The position numbers and the translations under genes were made by a program. From Bacteroides mediterraneensis (GTDB lineage Bacteria > Bacteroidota > Bacteroidia > Bacteroidales > Bacteroidaceae), in the NCBI RefSeq assembly GCF_900128455.1, contig NZ_LT635783.1, forward strand, positions 472,322 through 536,321: a DNA stretch of 64,000 bases, in the 5' to 3' direction. Shown one piece after another: positions 35,891 to 45,955 of the stretch (its first letter is position 1; each line of letters opens with the position of its first letter). The notes beneath the pieces were generated by a model. The model worked only from the letters and a program-made list of their open reading frames with translations. It searched no databases and was not told the DNA's origin.

Positions 35891-38332
35891 TCATTTTTTT
35901 TGTACTGTGATAGCAATCTTTCCATTTTTCAGTCCCTTTCCGTGTGCAGACAGTTCAATTTGTCCAGATTGCTCTCCTGATTGCAGAATGACGGTCAACA
36001 TTCCTCCAAAGGCATGCATCTGAGGAAGATGAAAAGCATCCAGGCAGGTGGGGTCTCCATTGGCTGAGGCCAGGAATCTTCCGGCTCCCTTTACCTTAAA
36101 CTGAAGAAGACGGTTGTCGTTGGGACATAAGTTTCCTTCTTTATCTACCACCCGAAGTGTGATATAAGTCAAGTCTTTTCCATCCGCGTTTAATGTAGAC
36201 CGGGAAGCGGATAATTCAATGTGATGCGCTTTCCCTGCAGTATGTATTGTTTTTTCTGCTACTGCCTTCCCAGATTCGTTGTAAGCAATTACTTTGACTT
36301 CTCCAGGCTCATAGATGGCATGAGGCCACATCAAACGGAAACGGTTCTCCGGAGTTTCTCCGTGTTTGGTCTGTTTGCCGAAACTTTTTCCATTTATGAA
36401 TAACTCGGCAGAAGGATAGCTGGTGTATACAAACACAGGCACTTCGGTTCCTTCATGTCCTTCCCAGTTCCAATGGGGCAGAATATGTAAGGTTTCCGCT
36501 TTTTTGTTCCATACACTGCGATACAGATAATAGCGGTCTTTGGGGATAGAAGCCAAGTCGATGATGCCGAACATGGAACTGTGGTTGGGCCATGCGTCAG
36601 TATCATACGGACTAGGTTCTCCTAGGTAATCAAATCCGGTCCATACAAATTGTCCCAGTGTCCAGTCGTAGTCTTCTGCCAGTGCCAGGTCAATATCGGG
36701 AATATTGGACCATGCACAATGTTCCAAGTCGTAAGAAGAAGATTGATGGTCTTCATAGAGGGCATCGGCCTTGCGTACGGCTGGTAATTTGTAGACACCT
36801 CTGGAACTGACGGTGGAGGAGGTTTCGGAACCCAATATCAGGTTCTGCGGAAGACGGTCGTAGGCTTCCTGATAGCGATGGGCACGGTAATTCAATCCCG
36901 GGATGTCAATCATGGAGGCGAATCCGTTGTCCAGCACACAGCTCACCTGGTCCATTCCGCAGGTGACCGGCCGGGTAGGATCTTCTCTGTGGCATATATC
37001 CTGCAGGAACTTAGCCACCCGATAGCCTTCAGGGCTACATTGAGTGGGCACTTCGTTACCGATGCTCCACATAATTACGCTGGGATTGTTGCGATAGTGC
37101 CGGAGCATATTGACCATGTCTTTTTCGGCCCATTCTTGGAAATAGCGGTGATAACCGTTTTCACATTTGGCTATATCCCATTCGTCAAAAGGTTCAATCA
37201 TCATCATGAAACCCATTTCATCGCACAGTTCCACCAGTTCCGGAGCAGGCATGTTATGGGCAGTCCGGATAGCGTCGCATCCCATATCCTTCAGGAGTGA
37301 AAGCTGGTGGCGGAGAGCTGATTTGTTGACTGCAGCTCCCAAGGGACCTAGGTCATGATGGTTGCATACCCCTTGAAATTTACGGTGCTGCCCGTTCAGG
37401 TAAAAACCTTTGTCGGCCACAAACTCAATGGTACGGATACCGAAGCGGGTGGTATAGGTATCCGTCAGTTTCCCTTCACAATAGATTTTGGATACGGCCT
37501 GATACAATGCCGGAGATTCAGGCGACCATAAAGACGGATTTGATACAAGGAAATTTTGTGTGAAAGGCTGCCCGTGGTTGATGTAGCCTTTATTTTCCTT
37601 GGATGCGACCACTTTCCCTTCCGGAGAAAGAATGTCTGTAACTACGGTCAGTTCTTTTGTGCCGGCTCCTTCAATCTGAGTGCGCAGGCATACAGAGGCA
37701 AAATCCTTGTCTACGTGGGGAGTCGTAATCTGCGTACCCCAGACAGGCACATGCATCTTTTCGGTGGATAGGACGTGCACGTTCCGGTACAGTCCGGCTC
37801 CTGGATACCAGCGTGAAGACTGAGGCTTGTTCTCCAGTCTTACGGCCAGAATGTTTTCCTTACCGTCTGCATAGACCACATCGGTCACATCACAGTAAAA
37901 TGAGTTGTAACCGTAAGGCCAGAAGCAGACTTCTTTTCCATTGACATATACACGTGCTTCACTCATAGCCCCGTCGAAGACCAAGGTGGTATGCTTTCCT
38001 TGGGGAGTCTTGAATGTGGTCCGATACCAGCCGGTTCCCACATAAGGCAGCCCTCCGGTACGTCCGGTTTTTACGGAAGCTTCCGTCTCCAGGTTTTGTG
38101 TGACAGCTACGCGTTGCAGGTCATTGTTTCGGTCGAACGGTCCGTAAATAGCCCAGTCATGAGGTACTCTGACCTTCTCCCATTGGGTATCGTTGAATGT
38201 AGCCGATTGTGCATCGGCTACATCTCCTTTCATAAACTTCCAGTTCTTTTCCAACGTTTGTTCGTTACGTTGTCCGTAAGCCGACAGGAACGTCAGGAAG
38301 CATAAGCTGAAAGATAATAAACTGTTCTTCAT
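35891..38332 (-). CDS. GH2 beta-galactosidase of the galactan locus
   Basis: From the ATG at 38332 the protein has 813 residues (MKNSLLSF...). It has a signal peptide ending near SAYGQ, the GH2 jelly-roll domain (RVPHDWAIYGPFDR), the Ig-like domain, and the TIM barrel with acid/base Glu427 in WSIGNEVPTQ and nucleophile Glu503 in LGSETSSTV. C-terminal Ig-like domains follow (DUF4982 and invasin-like types). GH2 members of this architecture in Bacteroides galactan loci release galactose from beta-1,4-galacto-oligosaccharides. There is no lipobox, so it is periplasmic. It lies between the two GH53 genes with gaps of 23 and 6 bases. Confidence 0.93.
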   Translation of the reverse strand: MKNSLLSFSLCFLTFLSAYGQRNEQTLEKNWKFMKGDVADAQSATFNDTQWEKVRVPHDWAIYGPFDRNNDLQRVAVTQNLETEASVKTGRTGGLPYVGTGWYRTTFKTPQGKHTTLVFDGAMSEARVYVNGKEVCFWPYGYNSFYCDVTDVVYADGKENILAVRLENKPQSSRWYPGAGLYRNVHVLSTEKMHVPVWGTQITTPHVDKDFASVCLRTQIEGAGTKELTVVTDILSPEGKVVASKENKGYINHGQPFTQNFLVSNPSLWSPESPALYQAVSKIYCEGKLTDTYTTRFGIRTIEFVADKGFYLNGQHRKFQGVCNHHDLGPLGAAVNKSALRHQLSLLKDMGCDAIRTAHNMPAPELVELCDEMGFMMMIEPFDEWDIAKCENGYHRYFQEWAEKDMVNMLRHYRNNPSVIMWSIGNEVPTQCSPEGYRVAKFLQDICHREDPTRPVTCGMDQVSCVLDNGFASMIDIPGLNYRAHRYQEAYDRLPQNLILGSETSSTVSSRGVYKLPAVRKADALYEDHQSSSYDLEHCAWSNIPDIDLALAEDYDWTLGQFVWTGFDYLGEPSPYDTDAWPNHSSMFGIIDLASIPKDRYYLYRSVWNKKAETLHILPHWNWEGHEGTEVPVFVYTSYPSAELFINGKSFGKQTKHGETPENRFRLMWPHAIYEPGEVKVIAYNESGKAVAEKTIHTAGKAHHIELSASRSTLNADGKDLTYITLRVVDKEGNLCPNDNRLLQFKVKGAGRFLASANGDPTCLDAFHLPQMHAFGGMLTVILQSGEQSGQIELSAHGKGLKNGKIAITVQKK

Positions 38333-38355
38333 ACTTATATTTATAGTTTTGTGAA

Positions 38356-39429
38356 TCAATCTCTTTTGAATGCATTGAATGAACTGGTGGGACGACCCTC
38401 ATCGGTGAACATACCTTTGTGGTAACCTTCCCATCCTCCATAGCATTCAGGTTCCCAGGCAAAGACGCCCAGGCATCCTTCCACTTCTTTGGCTTTGGTG
38501 ATGAAGTCTGTGTAGAACGCTTCGGCTTCTGCATAGTTCCAGTTGATACCGATTTCGCACATCATGACTTTTTTGTGATAACGTTCCACCAAGTCCTTCA
38601 TGTTGGCAATGCAGTCGTTGTTCATGGTTCTCCAGTCTTTTTTGCTATCGTCGTCTCCATCCGGTTCCGGATACAATGACATTCCGATTACGTCCCATTT
38701 GGCTCCATCATTCTGCAACCCGTCGAACAACCAGATATACCGGTTGGGATTGTTGCCTTCATCAATATGGATGATGGTCAATGCGTCGGGATAGACACTT
38801 TTGGTTGCCTCATATCCGGCATTGATGAGTTCTGCAAAATTGCGAGTGTTTCCGCTGGAAGCTTTTCCGTCATCCCACAGCATGCCGGTACGCGTTTCAT
38901 TGCCTATTTGTACCCATTCCACATCGATATCCATTGTTTTGAGGGCACTAAGCACTTCAGTCGTATGGCTTGCCACGGCTGTTTTCAATTCTTCGAAGTT
39001 GTATCCGGCCCATGCGGCAGGCTTCTCCTGATGGGCTGGGTCTGCCCAAGTGTCACTGTAATGGAAGTCAATCATCAGCCGGTAGCCTAAGTTCTTGGCA
39101 CGCCAGGCTTTTATCAATACATCGTCTTTATTGCACCAGCCGTCGGTAGGGTTTACCCATACGCGCAGGCGAATGGCATTCATGCCGAGTGTGCGGAGCA
39201 ACTCCATACATTCGTGTGATTTTCCGTTTGCATCGTAAAACTTGCGCCCGAAACTTTCCATCTCGGTAAGCCAGCTTACATCTGCTCCACGGGCAAATCC
39301 AGTCATATCATAGGTCTCTGTCTGTTCCTCTGTGTCAGGGAAGGTGGGGGTATCATTGTCTGTGCAGGAAACAAAGGAAGTTCCTACGAACAGCATCAAG
39401 CCAATCCACCAGTTTTTTATTGTTTTCAT
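38356..39429 (-). CDS. GH53 endo-beta-1,4-galactanase, surface lipoprotein type
   Basis: The 357-residue protein has a lipoprotein signal ending FVSC, followed by TDNDTPTF, an acidic stretch as in surface-exported Bacteroides lipoproteins. The GH53 barrel has GFARGADVSWLTEMESFG, GMNAIRLRVWVNPTDGW, MIDFHYSDTWADPAHQEKP, acid/base Glu178 in VQIGNETRTGMLW and nucleophile Glu292 in VMMCEIGINWN. It should cut long galactan chains at the cell surface and pass fragments to SusCD. It sits between the SusE-like gene (30-base gap) and GH2 (23-base gap). Similarity to the second GH53 in the operon points to a duplication with split location. Confidence 0.94.
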   Translation of the reverse strand: MKTIKNWWIGLMLFVGTSFVSCTDNDTPTFPDTEEQTETYDMTGFARGADVSWLTEMESFGRKFYDANGKSHECMELLRTLGMNAIRLRVWVNPTDGWCNKDDVLIKAWRAKNLGYRLMIDFHYSDTWADPAHQEKPAAWAGYNFEELKTAVASHTTEVLSALKTMDIDVEWVQIGNETRTGMLWDDGKASSGNTRNFAELINAGYEATKSVYPDALTIIHIDEGNNPNRYIWLFDGLQNDGAKWDVIGMSLYPEPDGDDDSKKDWRTMNNDCIANMKDLVERYHKKVMMCEIGINWNYAEAEAFYTDFITKAKEVEGCLGVFAWEPECYGGWEGYHKGMFTDEGRPTSSFNAFKRD

Positions 39430-39459
39430 AAAGGTTTATTCTTTTAGGGTTGATAGTAA

Positions 39460-41232
39460 TTAATTGATTGGTTCAAAGCTCCAGGTCATGGTAGTTAAAT
39501 CAACGATGATTTGTAGTTTTAGCACAGTTTCCTCGCTCCAGCTATAGCCTTGCAGCCAGAGTGTACCAGCCGAAGAGTCTTTGCTTAATTGGAATCCGCT
39601 TGTATTCTCTTCGCTCCAGTTGGTGCCGTAGGTAACAGAGTTGTTGTCAACAAATTTGAAATCATAATTGTATATGCCTTCAAAGATTCCTTGATAAATA
39701 CCTTCACTTTTCTTCTCGAGGTCTAAAACTTTCTCTCCTAACGTCCAATTATTTTTATCAAAGATATACATGCTCATGGAAGTTGGGTATTCATCGGCAT
39801 TGCTGTATTGCCAAGTTAATTCACTTAAGTTGACGGTAATAGTGACATTTACCGTATTTCCTCCGTCAAACCATAAGTTCCATTTATCGCCTGCGGTTGA
39901 AAGTTTGCTGTTGTCGTTCGGGTCGCAGCCATACCATTTCTGATTAGTCTGGTCGATAATCTGGAAGTTGTAGTTATCGCCGGTATATTGTCCGCTGTAG
40001 ATACCTTTCTCACGGTCAATTAGAGTGAGAGTAGTCATCGTTACTTCTGATCCATCATCATTATAATGTACTACTTCCAGTTGGTCGGGATAAACCGTTG
40101 GCAGACTGCTTCCTCCGGCTGTGATGGAAATGCTGGCTGGCTTTTGTGGGTCATCCAGTGAAACCGTCACTGTACATGTACCTGTCTGTGGAATGGAAAC
40201 GGTGATTTCTTCCGGTGTCTGTGCATCAGACAATTCGATGTTTTCACCATTGCTCCGGAAGTAAATCGGAGTACTGATACCGGCTCCGGAGTTTGTACCG
40301 GTAGACACATTCCATTGCTCTCCGTTACCACTCAGTGTGACAGTCGTATTTCCGGTTTGCTCTGCGTTAAAGGTACCTACCCAGCATTTGTTTTCTTTGT
40401 CGAATGTCAGTGAAATCGGTGAACTGCCTAGTCCTTCTACCGACAAGGTGGAGATGTGCAGCGCACTCCATTCTGTTGATATGGTATTCACAATTACATA
40501 ATAGCATCCGTCATTTTCAGGGAACCACATGTTCTGGCGGTTGTTGGTTGCATCGTTGGTCAAATGGAAGGCTCCTTCATCGCCTGCTGTCCCCCACAGG
40601 TTGCCGTTTGCTTCTTTCAGGAAGATATGATACCATCCGTATGGAATGGATACGAATCCTTTGTAGACGCCGTCTGCATCCGGAGAATAAAGTGTCATGT
40701 CCGTATCGCCGATGACTTGGTTGCTGTTGTCTGATTCTACGACGATTCCCGTGTGCATGTCAATCTCATAAGGGGTGACCTGGATACGGATGACGTTGCT
40801 ATAGGCTGCAGGAATATTGGTACCTGCGGCACTTGCCAGACGGAAATATAACGTGCTGGCAGTGCCTACTTGGGCACCCAGATTGACAGCAATTGTATTT
40901 AATTCAGCCCCTGTGAAGGCTTTGGACAATGAAGAGGTTTCTGTGCGGGAAATCGTACCGCTGAAGTCTTCTGTCAGTGCCGCTTCCAGATACGTGCTGA
41001 CTGAAACGGCTGCGCCGGCATCGGGTACACTGGATGTGAGGGTCTGTTCGGTCCAGGCAAAGGAAAGTACAATTTCCTGAGAGTGTGCTGAAGAAAGAAC
41101 TATTTCCTGGGTAGAGGCTATCAGCTCATTTCCCTCCAGGCTTTTCAGGTAGATTTTATCTCCATCCTTTTCACATGCGGTGAACGACAGCAGTGAAAAA
41201 AGAATGATAAAAGTATAGGTAATGAATTTCAT
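39460..41232 (-). CDS. SusE-like multi-domain surface glycan-binding lipoprotein
   Basis: The 590-residue protein has a lipoprotein signal ending FTAC followed by EKDGDK, an acidic surface-export signal. Residues about 25-150 form the SusE N-terminal domain (LSFAWTEQTL, LYFRLASAAGTNIPAAYSN). After that are at least three repeated SusE/SusF-type binding modules. Each has a YxGxFxG-like strand pair and a Trp/Tyr-rich face: residues about 190-265, 400-495 and 505-590. The repeats share patterns such as NLWGTAGDEGAFHL, WYGCDPNDNSKLSTAGDKW and TYGTNWSEENTSGFQL. It binds galactan at the surface next to SusD. It is cotranscribed with susD (22-base gap) and GH53 (30-base gap). Confidence 0.88.
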   Translation of the reverse strand: MKFITYTFIILFSLLSFTACEKDGDKIYLKSLEGNELIASTQEIVLSSAHSQEIVLSFAWTEQTLTSSVPDAGAAVSVSTYLEAALTEDFSGTISRTETSSLSKAFTGAELNTIAVNLGAQVGTASTLYFRLASAAGTNIPAAYSNVIRIQVTPYEIDMHTGIVVESDNSNQVIGDTDMTLYSPDADGVYKGFVSIPYGWYHIFLKEANGNLWGTAGDEGAFHLTNDATNNRQNMWFPENDGCYYVIVNTISTEWSALHISTLSVEGLGSSPISLTFDKENKCWVGTFNAEQTGNTTVTLSGNGEQWNVSTGTNSGAGISTPIYFRSNGENIELSDAQTPEEITVSIPQTGTCTVTVSLDDPQKPASISITAGGSSLPTVYPDQLEVVHYNDDGSEVTMTTLTLIDREKGIYSGQYTGDNYNFQIIDQTNQKWYGCDPNDNSKLSTAGDKWNLWFDGGNTVNVTITVNLSELTWQYSNADEYPTSMSMYIFDKNNWTLGEKVLDLEKKSEGIYQGIFEGIYNYDFKFVDNNSVTYGTNWSEENTSGFQLSKDSSAGTLWLQGYSWSEETVLKLQIIVDLTTMTWSFEPIN

Positions 41233-41254
41233 GATTGTCTTAGGTTTATGAAGA

Positions 41255-42844
41255 TTAATAGTTCTCGTTATATAGATTCGGGTTGGCCGACAGTTCGGTT
41301 GCAGGAATCGGATAGATGTTGTACTTGCTGTCTACAGAAGTACCTGCTTGACTGCCTCCTTTCCATTCCCACAGTTTGTCGGCGGTGGTAAAGCAATTGA
41401 AGCGTATCAGGTCGGTGCGGCGGCTGCATTCCCAGTACAATTCCCGCAGGCGTTCGTCCAGGAAGAAGATGCAGTTGTCTTTGGTCAGCTCATTCATGGG
41501 AACGTTGAAAGAGGAGTTGCCAAAAGCTCTTTCCCGCAATGCGTTGACGTATCCTAAAGCCCGGTTCATGTCTCCCTTCCCACCTCGTGCAGTAGCTTCT
41601 GCATACATCAGGTATACATCGGCCAGTCGGAACAATGGATAATCTGTGCTTACTCCGTTGAGGTCGGTGTTAGATGCTTGCTGTCCGTCGTCTGTCAGGT
41701 TCGTCCATTTGGTAACCAAGTAACCCGTACTTTGATCGTCCATGGATGTGACTTCCTGTGTCTGTCCCTCTGTAAAAAAGCCAGCTCGTATATCACTCTG
41801 CTGGAACAGGGAAGAGGCTGCTTGGCGGATTCGCATGGAGCCCCATCCTTTGGTTGCTCCATAATCTGCAGGGACTTGGTATTCTGAGGTCTGGCTGATA
41901 GCTCCGCATACCATATATGTAGAGCTTCCCCATGATACAGTGGTGTTGGCATCTACCGGCAGGGTAAAGATAATTTCATTGGTACGCTTGTCGTTGTCGG
42001 CGTTAAACAGTTTCTTGTACTCGGGTTCGAGGGTGTAGCCTTCTTCGATAACGGCTTCACATGCCTGAATACATTCATCGTATTTGGTGGTGCCGATGTA
42101 GGTTGCGGCATTTAGGTACATTTTGGCAAGCAACGTATAGGCGGCTCCTTTGGAAGCTCTTCCGTACGGGCAAGAATTCTTGTCGAGCAAGTCACTGTCT
42201 TCTCCGGTTAGTTCTTTGAGCTCGCTTTCAATAAAATTGAAAATTTGTTCTGCCGTATAACGGGGCGGGATGAAACTTCCTACCGGGTCGTTCTCCGTCA
42301 CGAAAGGAATGTCGTGAAACAAGTCCATGGCATGATAGTAGAACAAGGCCCGCATGAAACGTGCTTCTGCACGATACTGACGGATTGCAGTTTGCTCGTT
42401 CTCACTGAAACCGCTGATTTTTTCGTCCGAAGCGTTCCGCAGGAATTCATTGCAAAGCGCGATGTTGTAATAAATACGGTAGTACATATCCGATACCCAA
42501 GAGTTGTTGGCATCCCATGACAGGTTGCTGATATCCGTCAGGTTTTCTCCGCTCAACCAGGTGTAGGCCACTTCATCTGTTCCAATTTCCTGCAGGTTGA
42601 AGTAACACCGCATGTAGTCTTGGCCGTTGTTGCTGGAGAGGTCGGCATTGCCTCCTCCTTTCTCCTGTCCAGTGGTGACCATGGTGGTGTAGATTTTGGC
42701 AAGTACTTTATAATAATTCTCCGCCGATGTATAGACATTTTCGGAAGTGGTTTCCAAATGTGGATATTGATTCAGGTCGTCCACACAGGAAGGAGTAAGT
42801 AATGAGGTGCAGCAGAATAAAGCTGCATATAGTATTTTCTTCAT
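41255..42844 (-). CDS. SusD/RagB-family galactan-binding lipoprotein
   Basis: The 529-residue protein has a lipoprotein signal ending TPSC, followed by VDDLNQYP. It carries the SusD-like N-terminal domain with AEARFMRALFYYHAMDLFHDIPFV and the C-terminal RagB part with RLADVYLMYAEATARGGKG, YVNALRERAF and LDERLRELYWECSRRTDLIRFN. It forms the lid of the SusC importer. It follows susC by 18 bases. Its closest known functional setting is the pectic galactan locus described in B. thetaiotaomicron (HTCS, SusC, SusD, SusE, GH53, GH2 order), which this locus matches gene for gene. Confidence 0.95.
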   Translation of the reverse strand: MKKILYAALFCCTSLLTPSCVDDLNQYPHLETTSENVYTSAENYYKVLAKIYTTMVTTGQEKGGGNADLSSNNGQDYMRCYFNLQEIGTDEVAYTWLSGENLTDISNLSWDANNSWVSDMYYRIYYNIALCNEFLRNASDEKISGFSENEQTAIRQYRAEARFMRALFYYHAMDLFHDIPFVTENDPVGSFIPPRYTAEQIFNFIESELKELTGEDSDLLDKNSCPYGRASKGAAYTLLAKMYLNAATYIGTTKYDECIQACEAVIEEGYTLEPEYKKLFNADNDKRTNEIIFTLPVDANTTVSWGSSTYMVCGAISQTSEYQVPADYGATKGWGSMRIRQAASSLFQQSDIRAGFFTEGQTQEVTSMDDQSTGYLVTKWTNLTDDGQQASNTDLNGVSTDYPLFRLADVYLMYAEATARGGKGDMNRALGYVNALRERAFGNSSFNVPMNELTKDNCIFFLDERLRELYWECSRRTDLIRFNCFTTADKLWEWKGGSQAGTSVDSKYNIYPIPATELSANPNLYNENY

Positions 42845-42862
42845 GATAGTATGCGGTTAGAG

Positions 42863-45832
42863 TTAGAAATTGAGTCCAAGATTCAGTGAATAAGTACGCG
42901 GGCGTGGATAGAATGAATTATCCATTCCATTGGGGACCTCCGGATCTACTCCACTGTATTTGGTGATGCAGAATACGTTTTGTACCATAATGCTGGCATT
43001 CAGGCTGCAACCTTTGAAAATTTCGCCGAAGTTGTATCCCAAATTCAGGTTGTCCATTTTCAGGAAAGAGGCATTTTCCACATAGTAATCCGACAGATAC
43101 TGGCGTTGCTGGAAACCTGTTTCGAGGTAGCTGGTCGACAGGTTGTTCAATTGGAAGGCGTTGTAGCTCATGGTTTCCATGGCGCCGGTATTCATGGCCA
43201 TTCCATTGTACACATAGTTGCCGATGTTGGCACGGAAACTCATTCCCAGGGTCCATTGTTTCCAGCGGAGCGAAGTGCTCAATCCCATGATATAATCTGG
43301 AGCAGGGGAGTGGTAGCGGTAAAGGTCACCCGAATCAATGACTCCGTCGTGGTTCAAATCGGCATAGGCTCCTTCTATCGGCTTGCCGGTTTTCTCGTCA
43401 TACAATTGTTTGTAGACATAGAACATATATGGTTCATATCCTTCGGTCAAGGTCTGGAACTGATAGCCGTCAATAGAGGGGCCCACAGGCATGTTGGTGG
43501 CTTCACTTCCCGGCACGATGGACAAGTTCTTGACTTTCATGGATTGCCAGGTCATGTTGAAGCTGATGTCCCAGTTAAAATCCTTGGTTTGAATCGGTGT
43601 GGCGTTGAGTGAGAACTCAATACCTTTACTGTCTACATTTCCCACGTTGGTGGTGATGTTCTTATCGAAAGTAGAACCTGCAGCGGCCGGAACGGTGGCA
43701 ATCAAATCTTTTGTTTTACGGGTATAATAATCCAGACTACCGGTCAGACGGTCTTTTAAAAAGCCGAAATCGAAACCAAAGTTCCAAGAGGTGGTAGTTT
43801 CCCATTTCAAGTCAGACACATAAGCTTCCGGGCGATACGTGTAGATAGGAGTGCCTTCTACTATACCTTGTGCGCCATCCTGGCTCAGTGTATAGACCGG
43901 TAGATAATTATAGTTGCCAATTCCATCCTGCTGTCCGGTAACTCCGTAGCTTGCTCTTAGCTTGAGGTTGCTGAGCACCTTCTGGTTTTTCATGAATCCT
44001 TCTTCGGTCAAACGCCATCCCAATGCAATAGAAGGGAAGGTTCCCCATCGCTGGTTGGCTGCAAAGCGGGATGTTGCATCCCGGCGTACAGTTGCGGTCA
44101 GCATGTAACGTGAGCCGTATGAATAATTTAAACGTCCATAATAAGAGAGTAATGTATGGCGTTCATCAGAAGCCTTGAATACCGTTTGAGTCTCTCCTGC
44201 TGCATTGCGTGAATAAGTTTCCGGGGTAGTCGATTTCCAATATTGGTAGTCATATCCTACTGTCACATCGAAATTGCTGTTCAGACTTTCCACCATTTTA
44301 TTGTAGTTGGCATACAGGGTCAGTAGGCGGTTCTCGTTTTTCTGTGGACCGTAGGGATAGTAATATCCTCCGGTTGTGTAATATTCTGCGGCTTCCGAGC
44401 TGACATATTCAGAACCTTTTCCTTCTGCATAGTCATAACCGAATGTGGCATGTATCTTCAAATCTGGGAAGAAATGCAGACGATAATCTACGTCGAAGTT
44501 TCCGATGAAACGCGTCACCTTGCTGTGTGCATCTTTTTGTTCCAGCAATCCCAGTGGGTTTAATACGCCGCCGGTAACGGGGTTACCGTCGCTGCCGATA
44601 GCTTCGGTATATCCGCCGAATGCATCGCTGCCGGAGTAGACCGGAATGGTCGGATTCATGGTAGCTCCTCCCCAGATGGCGCTGGTGTTGGCAAACTGGT
44701 TTTTGTTCAGAGAACCTTTCAGGTTCAATGTCAGTTTCAAGTGGTCATCCAGTAAAGAGGGAGACAGTGACACACTCCCTGTAAAACGTTCTGCATTATC
44801 GGTTTTCAACAAACCGTCCTGGTTGTAATAACCCAAAGATACACGCAAAGGCCAGTTCTTGGCAATTTTCCCAGACATGCTCAGGTTGTTGTCGGTTCCG
44901 AAGGCATTGTGGTAGATATAGTCGTTCCAGTTGGTGCGTGTAGTTCCCAGTAATGCTTTTTGTGCGTCACTTCCTTGTGTATTTACCACTTGGATAAACT
45001 GGTCACAATCCAGCATGTCGGCCAGTCTTGTGTGGGTCTGTATGGAGTTGGTCGTACTGAAGGTAAATTTCAGTTTGTCAGAGTTTCCTTTTTTGGTTGT
45101 AATGATGATGACGCCATTGGAGGCACGTGAACCATAGATGGCAGTAGAGGAAGCATCCTTCAGGATGGTCATGCTTTCAATATCGTTCGGGTTGATGAGG
45201 CTTAGGAAGTTTCCACTGTTTCCACTGATTCCTCCTTGTTCCAAGGGCACTCCATCCAATACGATAAGCGGGTCGTTGCTGGCGTTCAGTGAGGCACCTC
45301 CACGGACACGAATGGTGCTTCCAGCCGTAGGAGAACCACTGTTGGACATAATCTGCACACCTGAAATCTTACCATTGATTAATTGTTCAGGAGAACTGAC
45401 CAGACCGGTGTTGAAGTCTTCGCTGGACACATTCGTCACCGATCCGGTTAAATCGCTTTTCCGTTGCGTTCCGTATCCGATGACCACGACGTCACTCAGC
45501 ATCTGCGTATCCGATTGAAGTTGTACGTTCAATGTCTTTCCGTGGATGGTCAGGGTTTGTGACAAATAGCCGATATAAGAAAATTGTAGTTGGTTTTTTC
45601 CGGAGGGTACTTCCAGTGAATAATTTCCGTCGAAATCGGTGATGGTTCCGATGGTTGTTCCCGTCACCACCACATTGACACCAATAAGTGGTTCCTTGTT
45701 TTCATCAATTACCTGTCCGGTTACAATTTTGCTTCCGCCTTGCCAGGCGAGCACAGGACTTGTATTCCCGATGCATGTGATACACAGCAATATGAGGAAT
45801 ACTTTCAATAGATTTAAGATTTTGTCTTTCAT
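42863..45832 (-). CDS. SusC/RagA-family TonB-dependent galacto-oligosaccharide importer
   Basis: From the ATG at 45832 the protein has 989 residues; an upstream in-frame start would add 25 residues before the signal peptide. After the signal (LAWQGG) there is the regulatory CNA-like domain (VTGQVIDENKEPLIGVNVVV to FSYIGYLSQTLTI), a DVVVIGYGTQRKSDLTG segment and the plug with LKDASSTAIYGSRASNGVI. The rest is a barrel ending LNLGLNF. It has no STN domain. With SusD it imports galacto-oligosaccharides in a TonB-driven manner. It is the first gene of a six-gene operon reaching 34868 and lies 123 bases after the HTCS gene. A TACATTTG -7 box without a clear -33 box fits control by the HTCS. Confidence 0.95.
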   Translation of the reverse strand: MKDKILNLLKVFLILLCITCIGNTSPVLAWQGGSKIVTGQVIDENKEPLIGVNVVVTGTTIGTITDFDGNYSLEVPSGKNQLQFSYIGYLSQTLTIHGKTLNVQLQSDTQMLSDVVVIGYGTQRKSDLTGSVTNVSSEDFNTGLVSSPEQLINGKISGVQIMSNSGSPTAGSTIRVRGGASLNASNDPLIVLDGVPLEQGGISGNSGNFLSLINPNDIESMTILKDASSTAIYGSRASNGVIIITTKKGNSDKLKFTFSTTNSIQTHTRLADMLDCDQFIQVVNTQGSDAQKALLGTTRTNWNDYIYHNAFGTDNNLSMSGKIAKNWPLRVSLGYYNQDGLLKTDNAERFTGSVSLSPSLLDDHLKLTLNLKGSLNKNQFANTSAIWGGATMNPTIPVYSGSDAFGGYTEAIGSDGNPVTGGVLNPLGLLEQKDAHSKVTRFIGNFDVDYRLHFFPDLKIHATFGYDYAEGKGSEYVSSEAAEYYTTGGYYYPYGPQKNENRLLTLYANYNKMVESLNSNFDVTVGYDYQYWKSTTPETYSRNAAGETQTVFKASDERHTLLSYYGRLNYSYGSRYMLTATVRRDATSRFAANQRWGTFPSIALGWRLTEEGFMKNQKVLSNLKLRASYGVTGQQDGIGNYNYLPVYTLSQDGAQGIVEGTPIYTYRPEAYVSDLKWETTTSWNFGFDFGFLKDRLTGSLDYYTRKTKDLIATVPAAAGSTFDKNITTNVGNVDSKGIEFSLNATPIQTKDFNWDISFNMTWQSMKVKNLSIVPGSEATNMPVGPSIDGYQFQTLTEGYEPYMFYVYKQLYDEKTGKPIEGAYADLNHDGVIDSGDLYRYHSPAPDYIMGLSTSLRWKQWTLGMSFRANIGNYVYNGMAMNTGAMETMSYNAFQLNNLSTSYLETGFQQRQYLSDYYVENASFLKMDNLNLGYNFGEIFKGCSLNASIMVQNVFCITKYSGVDPEVPNGMDNSFYPRPRTYSLNLGLNF

Positions 45833-45861
45833 AAAAGTATTCTTTAAAGATTTGTTTGCTG

Positions 45862-45869
45862 CAAATGTA
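45862..45869 (-). promoter_or_regulatory. -7 box of the galactan susC operon
   Basis: The minus strand reads TACATTTG, 29 bases before the susC ATG. There is no TTTG at -33, which is usual for promoters activated by an HTCS. Confidence 0.5.
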
Positions 45870-45955
45870 CATAAGGCTCCCTGAGGGCAGGGAAACATAT
45901 TGGACATATCAGGATAAAATTTGGACAGGTGCTGTAAAATGTTGATTTATAGCAC

